Shown: piece by piece, positions 62,102-64,000 of the stretch
Position numbering within the stretch: the stretch's first letter is position 1
How the letters are laid out: every line of letters starts with the position of its first letter
NCBI RefSeq assembly: GCF_902506105.1
Contig: NZ_LR733303.1
Span: 682,001 to 746,000, forward strand
Source: Aeromicrobium sp. 9AM
Lineage (GTDB): Bacteria; Actinomycetota; Actinomycetes; Propionibacteriales; Nocardioidaceae
Direction: 5' to 3'
Length of the DNA: 64,000 bases
Program-made: the position numbers and the translations under genes
The notes under the pieces: generated by a model
The model's input: the letters and a program-made list of their open reading frames with translations, nothing else
Database searches by the model: none
Told to the model about the DNA's origin: nothing

Positions 62102-63594
62102 CGACCGAGACATTGGTTCCCGTAGACGAGGCTCTTGAGAAATACGACCCGGTCATGGGCCTCGAGATCCACATCGAGCTCAACACCGCGACCAAGATGT
62201 TCTGCGGCTGCCCGACCGAGTTCGGCGCCGAGCCCAACACGCAGGTCTGCCCGGTGTGCCTCGCGCTGCCTGGTGCGCTGCCGGTCGTCAACGCCAAGGC
62301 GATCGAGTCGGCGATCCGCATCGGCCTCGCGCTCAACTGCGAGATCGCCGAGTGGTGCCGGTTCGCGCGCAAGAACTACTTCTATCCCGACATGCCCAAG
62401 AACTTCCAGACGTCGCAGTACGACGAGCCGATCGCGTTCAACGGGCACGTCGACGTCGAGGTCGACGGCGAGACGTACCGGATCGACATCGAGCGCGCGC
62501 ACATGGAGGAGGACACCGGCAAGTCGCTGCACGTGGGCGGCTCGACGGGCCGCATCCACGGCGCCGACTTCTCGCTGGTCGACTACAACCGCGCCGGCAT
62601 CCCGCTGATCGAGATCGTGACCCGCACGATCGAGGTGCCGGGTGACAAGGCTGCCGCGGTCGCCCGCGCGTACGTCTCGTACGTCCGCGACCTGATCGGC
62701 GGCCTGGGCGTCTCGGACGTACGGATGGACCAGGGCTCGCTCCGCGCCGACGTCAACCTCTCGCTCAAGCCCAAGGGCTCGACGACGCTGGGCACGCGCT
62801 CGGAGACCAAGAACGTCAACTCGTTCCGCTCGGTCGAGCGCGCGGTCCGCTACGAGATCTCGCGGCACGCGGGCATCCTCGACGAGGGTGGCTCGGTGCT
62901 GCAGGAGACCCGGCACTTCCACGAGGACACCGGCACGACGTCGTCCGGTCGGGAGAAGTCCGACGCCGACGACTACCGCTACTTCCCCGAGCCGGACCTC
63001 GCGCCGGTCTCGCCGTCGCGCGAGTGGGTCGAGGAGCTCCGGGCCACGCTGCCCGAGCCGCCGGCCGTACGTCGTTCGCGCCTGCAGGCCGACTGGGGCT
63101 TCAGCGACCTCGACATGCGCGACACGATCGGCGCGGGTGCGCTCGACCTGATCGTTGCCACGGTGGAGGCGGGCACGACGCCGCAGGCCGCCAAGAAGTG
63201 GTGGCTCGGCGAGATGGCTCGACGCGCCAACGTGACCGGATCTGATCTCGACGCTCTCGGCATCACGCCGACGCAGGTCGCGGAGATCCAGGCGCTCATC
63301 GACTCCGGTCGGATCAACGACAAGCTCGCGCGATCGGTGTTCGACGGCGTCATTGCCGGCGAGGGCACTCCCGAGGAGGTCATCGTCGGCCGCAAGCTCG
63401 AGGTCGTCTCCGACGACGGTGCACTCGGCGCGGCAGTCGATCGTGCGATCGAAGCCGATCCCGACGCGGCGGAAAAGATCCGCGGCGGCAACCTCGGCGT
63501 CGCCGGCGCGCTGATCGGTGCCGTCATGAAGGAGATGCGCGGTCAGGCCGACGCCGGCCGCGTACGCGAGCTGATCCTCGAAAAGCTGACCTGA
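62098..63594 (+). CDS. gatB: Asp-tRNA(Asn)/Glu-tRNA(Gln) amidotransferase subunit B
   Basis: 498-residue kinase/amidotransferase subunit of Gat[23 protein letters not shown] start, [20 protein letters not shown] (zinc-binding), [37 protein letters not shown] and [10 protein letters not shown]. The C-terminal tail (about 350-498) is the YqeY/GatB helical tRNA-binding domain. It ends the operon; a palindrome (63598-63662) starts 4 nt after the stop, facing a convergent gene. Confidence 0.97.
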   Translation: MTTETLVPVDEALEKYDPVMGLEIHIELNTATKMFCGCPTEFGAEPNTQVCPVCLALPGALPVVNAKAIESAIRIGLALNCEIAEWCRFARKNYFYPDMPKNFQTSQYDEPIAFNGHVDVEVDGETYRIDIERAHMEEDTGKSLHVGGSTGRIHGADFSLVDYNRAGIPLIEIVTRTIEVPGDKAAAVARAYVSYVRDLIGGLGVSDVRMDQGSLRADVNLSLKPKGSTTLGTRSETKNVNSFRSVERAVRYEISRHAGILDEGGSVLQETRHFHEDTGTTSSGREKSDADDYRYFPEPDLAPVSPSREWVEELRATLPEPPAVRRSRLQADWGFSDLDMRDTIGAGALDLIVATVEAGTTPQAAKKWWLGEMARRANVTGSDLDALGITPTQVAEIQALIDSGRINDKLARSVFDGVIAGEGTPEEVIVGRKLEVVSDDGALGAAVDRAIEADPDAAEKIRGGNLGVAGALIGAVMKEMRGQADAGRVRELILEKLT

Positions 63595-63597
63595 CCT

Positions 63598-63662
63598 CCG
63601 CGATTCGTTGACTTACAGGCGCTTCCCGCGCGCGGTAGCGCCTTCACGTTCACGAATCGCGG
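63598..63662. repeat. Palindromic element between convergent gatB and hydrolase genes
   Basis: Outer arms CCGCGATTCGT (63598-63608) and ACGAATCGCGG (63652-63662) are perfect; inner arms AGGCGCT (63617-63623) and AGCGCCT (63637-63643) continue the stem with a few mismatches between. It begins 4 nt after the gatB stop and overlaps the last codons of the minus-strand gene (stop at 63650-63652), so it can act as a two-way terminator. Confidence 0.85.
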
Positions 63663-64000
63663 CGGATGGCGGTGCGGGCGATCAGGTCCTTGAGCTCCTC
63701 GAGCACGACGTCGGGGTACTCGATCGGGATGAAGTGCGTCGCGCTGAGTTCGCGATAGCGGGACCCGGCGACCCGCTCCGAGGCCGAGAGCATGTCGCGG
63801 GCGCCGGTCAGCATGTCCCACTTGCCGGCGATGAACGTCACCGGCACGGCGATGTTCGACAGCGACACGCGCTGATGCTCCGACACCCCGAGGGCGAGCT
63901 TGGCGTACCAGGACGGATGGGTCGTGCAGAACTCCTGCATCAGCGTGCGGAGCTCGGCGGTGTCGGCTGCCGGGTTGATCAGCCGGGTCATGCGCAGCAT
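63650..64000 (-). CDS. Alpha/beta hydrolase, 5' partial (C-terminal part)
   Basis: At least 116 residues are visible; the gene continues beyond the window edge, and the ATG at 63998-64000 is probably internal. VPVTFIAGKWDMLTGARDML carries the acid-loop Asp and YRELSATHFIPIEYPDVVLE the catalytic His of an alpha/beta hydrolase; the nucleophile elbow lies outside. DLIARTAIRRDS ends the protein. Substrate unknown. The 3' end lies in a palindrome shared with gatB. Confidence 0.8.
   Translation of the reverse strand: MLRMTRLINPAADTAELRTLMQEFCTTHPSWYAKLALGVSEHQRVSLSNIAVPVTFIAGKWDMLTGARDMLSASERVAGSRYRELSATHFIPIEYPDVVLEELKDLIARTAIRRDS

Overview
The window is about 64 kb of very GC-rich DNA with strongly G/C-biased third codon positions, dense gene packing and many ATGA/TGATG stop-start overlaps. 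Gene content and order (etfB-etfA, a cysteine desulfurase-mnmA-MetE-like-ligA block, gatCAB, a mycobacterial-type LexA box, imuA-imuB-dnaE2, an F420-type luciferase-like oxidoreductase, the treS-mak-glgB branch of the GlgE pathway) point to an actinobacterium. A Nocardioidaceae/Aeromicrobium-like organism is my best guess, but this is inferred from reading alone. The window opens inside treS and closes inside an alpha/beta hydrolase gene on the minus strand. I saw no rRNA, tRNA, CRISPR array, prophage or intact insertion sequence.

Layout. 1-4.9 kb: treS-mak-glgB (trehalose to maltose to maltose-1-phosphate, and glucan branching), with a small palindromic repeat wedged between treS and mak. 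5.1-10.3 kb: two huge Ala/Glu/Arg-rich coiled-coil genes, overlapping at an A7 run; the second ends in two membrane segments. 10.4-12.2 kb: etfB-etfA. 12.5-17.9 kb: an oligopeptide-type ABC importer (lipoprotein, two permeases, fused double ATPase). 17.9-19.9 kb: a secreted subtilisin-like protease. 20-25.7 kb: the SOS mutasome imuA-imuB-dnaE2 behind a perfect LexA palindrome. 25.9-27.4 kb: an ATP-dependent DNA ligase (minus). 27.5-33 kb: an NrtR-like regulator followed by nadA-nadB-nadC and a cysteine desulfurase (de novo NAD synthesis and Fe-S supply for NadA). 33-35.3 kb: a small unknown gene, a MarR regulator and a divergent MFS exporter.

35.3-47.1 kb reads as one catabolic island: class III aminotransferase and mmsA (minus), a divergent PucR-type regulator, then beta-ureidopropionase-like amidohydrolase, dihydropyrimidinase, an F420-type oxidoreductase and a four-gene NMT1/THI5-type ABC importer. 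This is the reductive pyrimidine (or hydantoin) route from uptake to acetyl-CoA or propionyl-CoA, but without a recognisable dihydropyrimidine dehydrogenase. 47.2-53.5 kb: cysteine desulfurase, mnmA, a short MetE-like protein, a small membrane protein, ligA and a VOC protein. 53.6-57.7 kb: a berberine-bridge-type flavoprotein, a DUF1801 protein, an RluA-type pseudouridine synthase, a YrdB-like membrane protein and an alpha/beta hydrolase. 57.7-60.2 kb: a DrrAB-like ABC exporter under a divergent TetR regulator. 60.3-63.6 kb: gatC-gatA-gatB.

The most unusual signals are (i) the coiled-coil gene pair, whose reading frames could be joined by a +1 slip on A7; (ii) several unrelated long palindromes, three of them exactly at convergent gene ends, one with perfect 36-bp arms; (iii) the pyrimidine/hydantoin island with an F420-type enzyme where a dehydrogenase is expected; (iv) a 22-codon island of AT-ending codons inside nadB; and (v) a near-identical 15-bp motif upstream of both etfB and the peptide transporter. 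No intergenic gap exceeds about 300 bases; the longest, 12190-12457, holds a terminator, the shared motif and an otherwise featureless leader.
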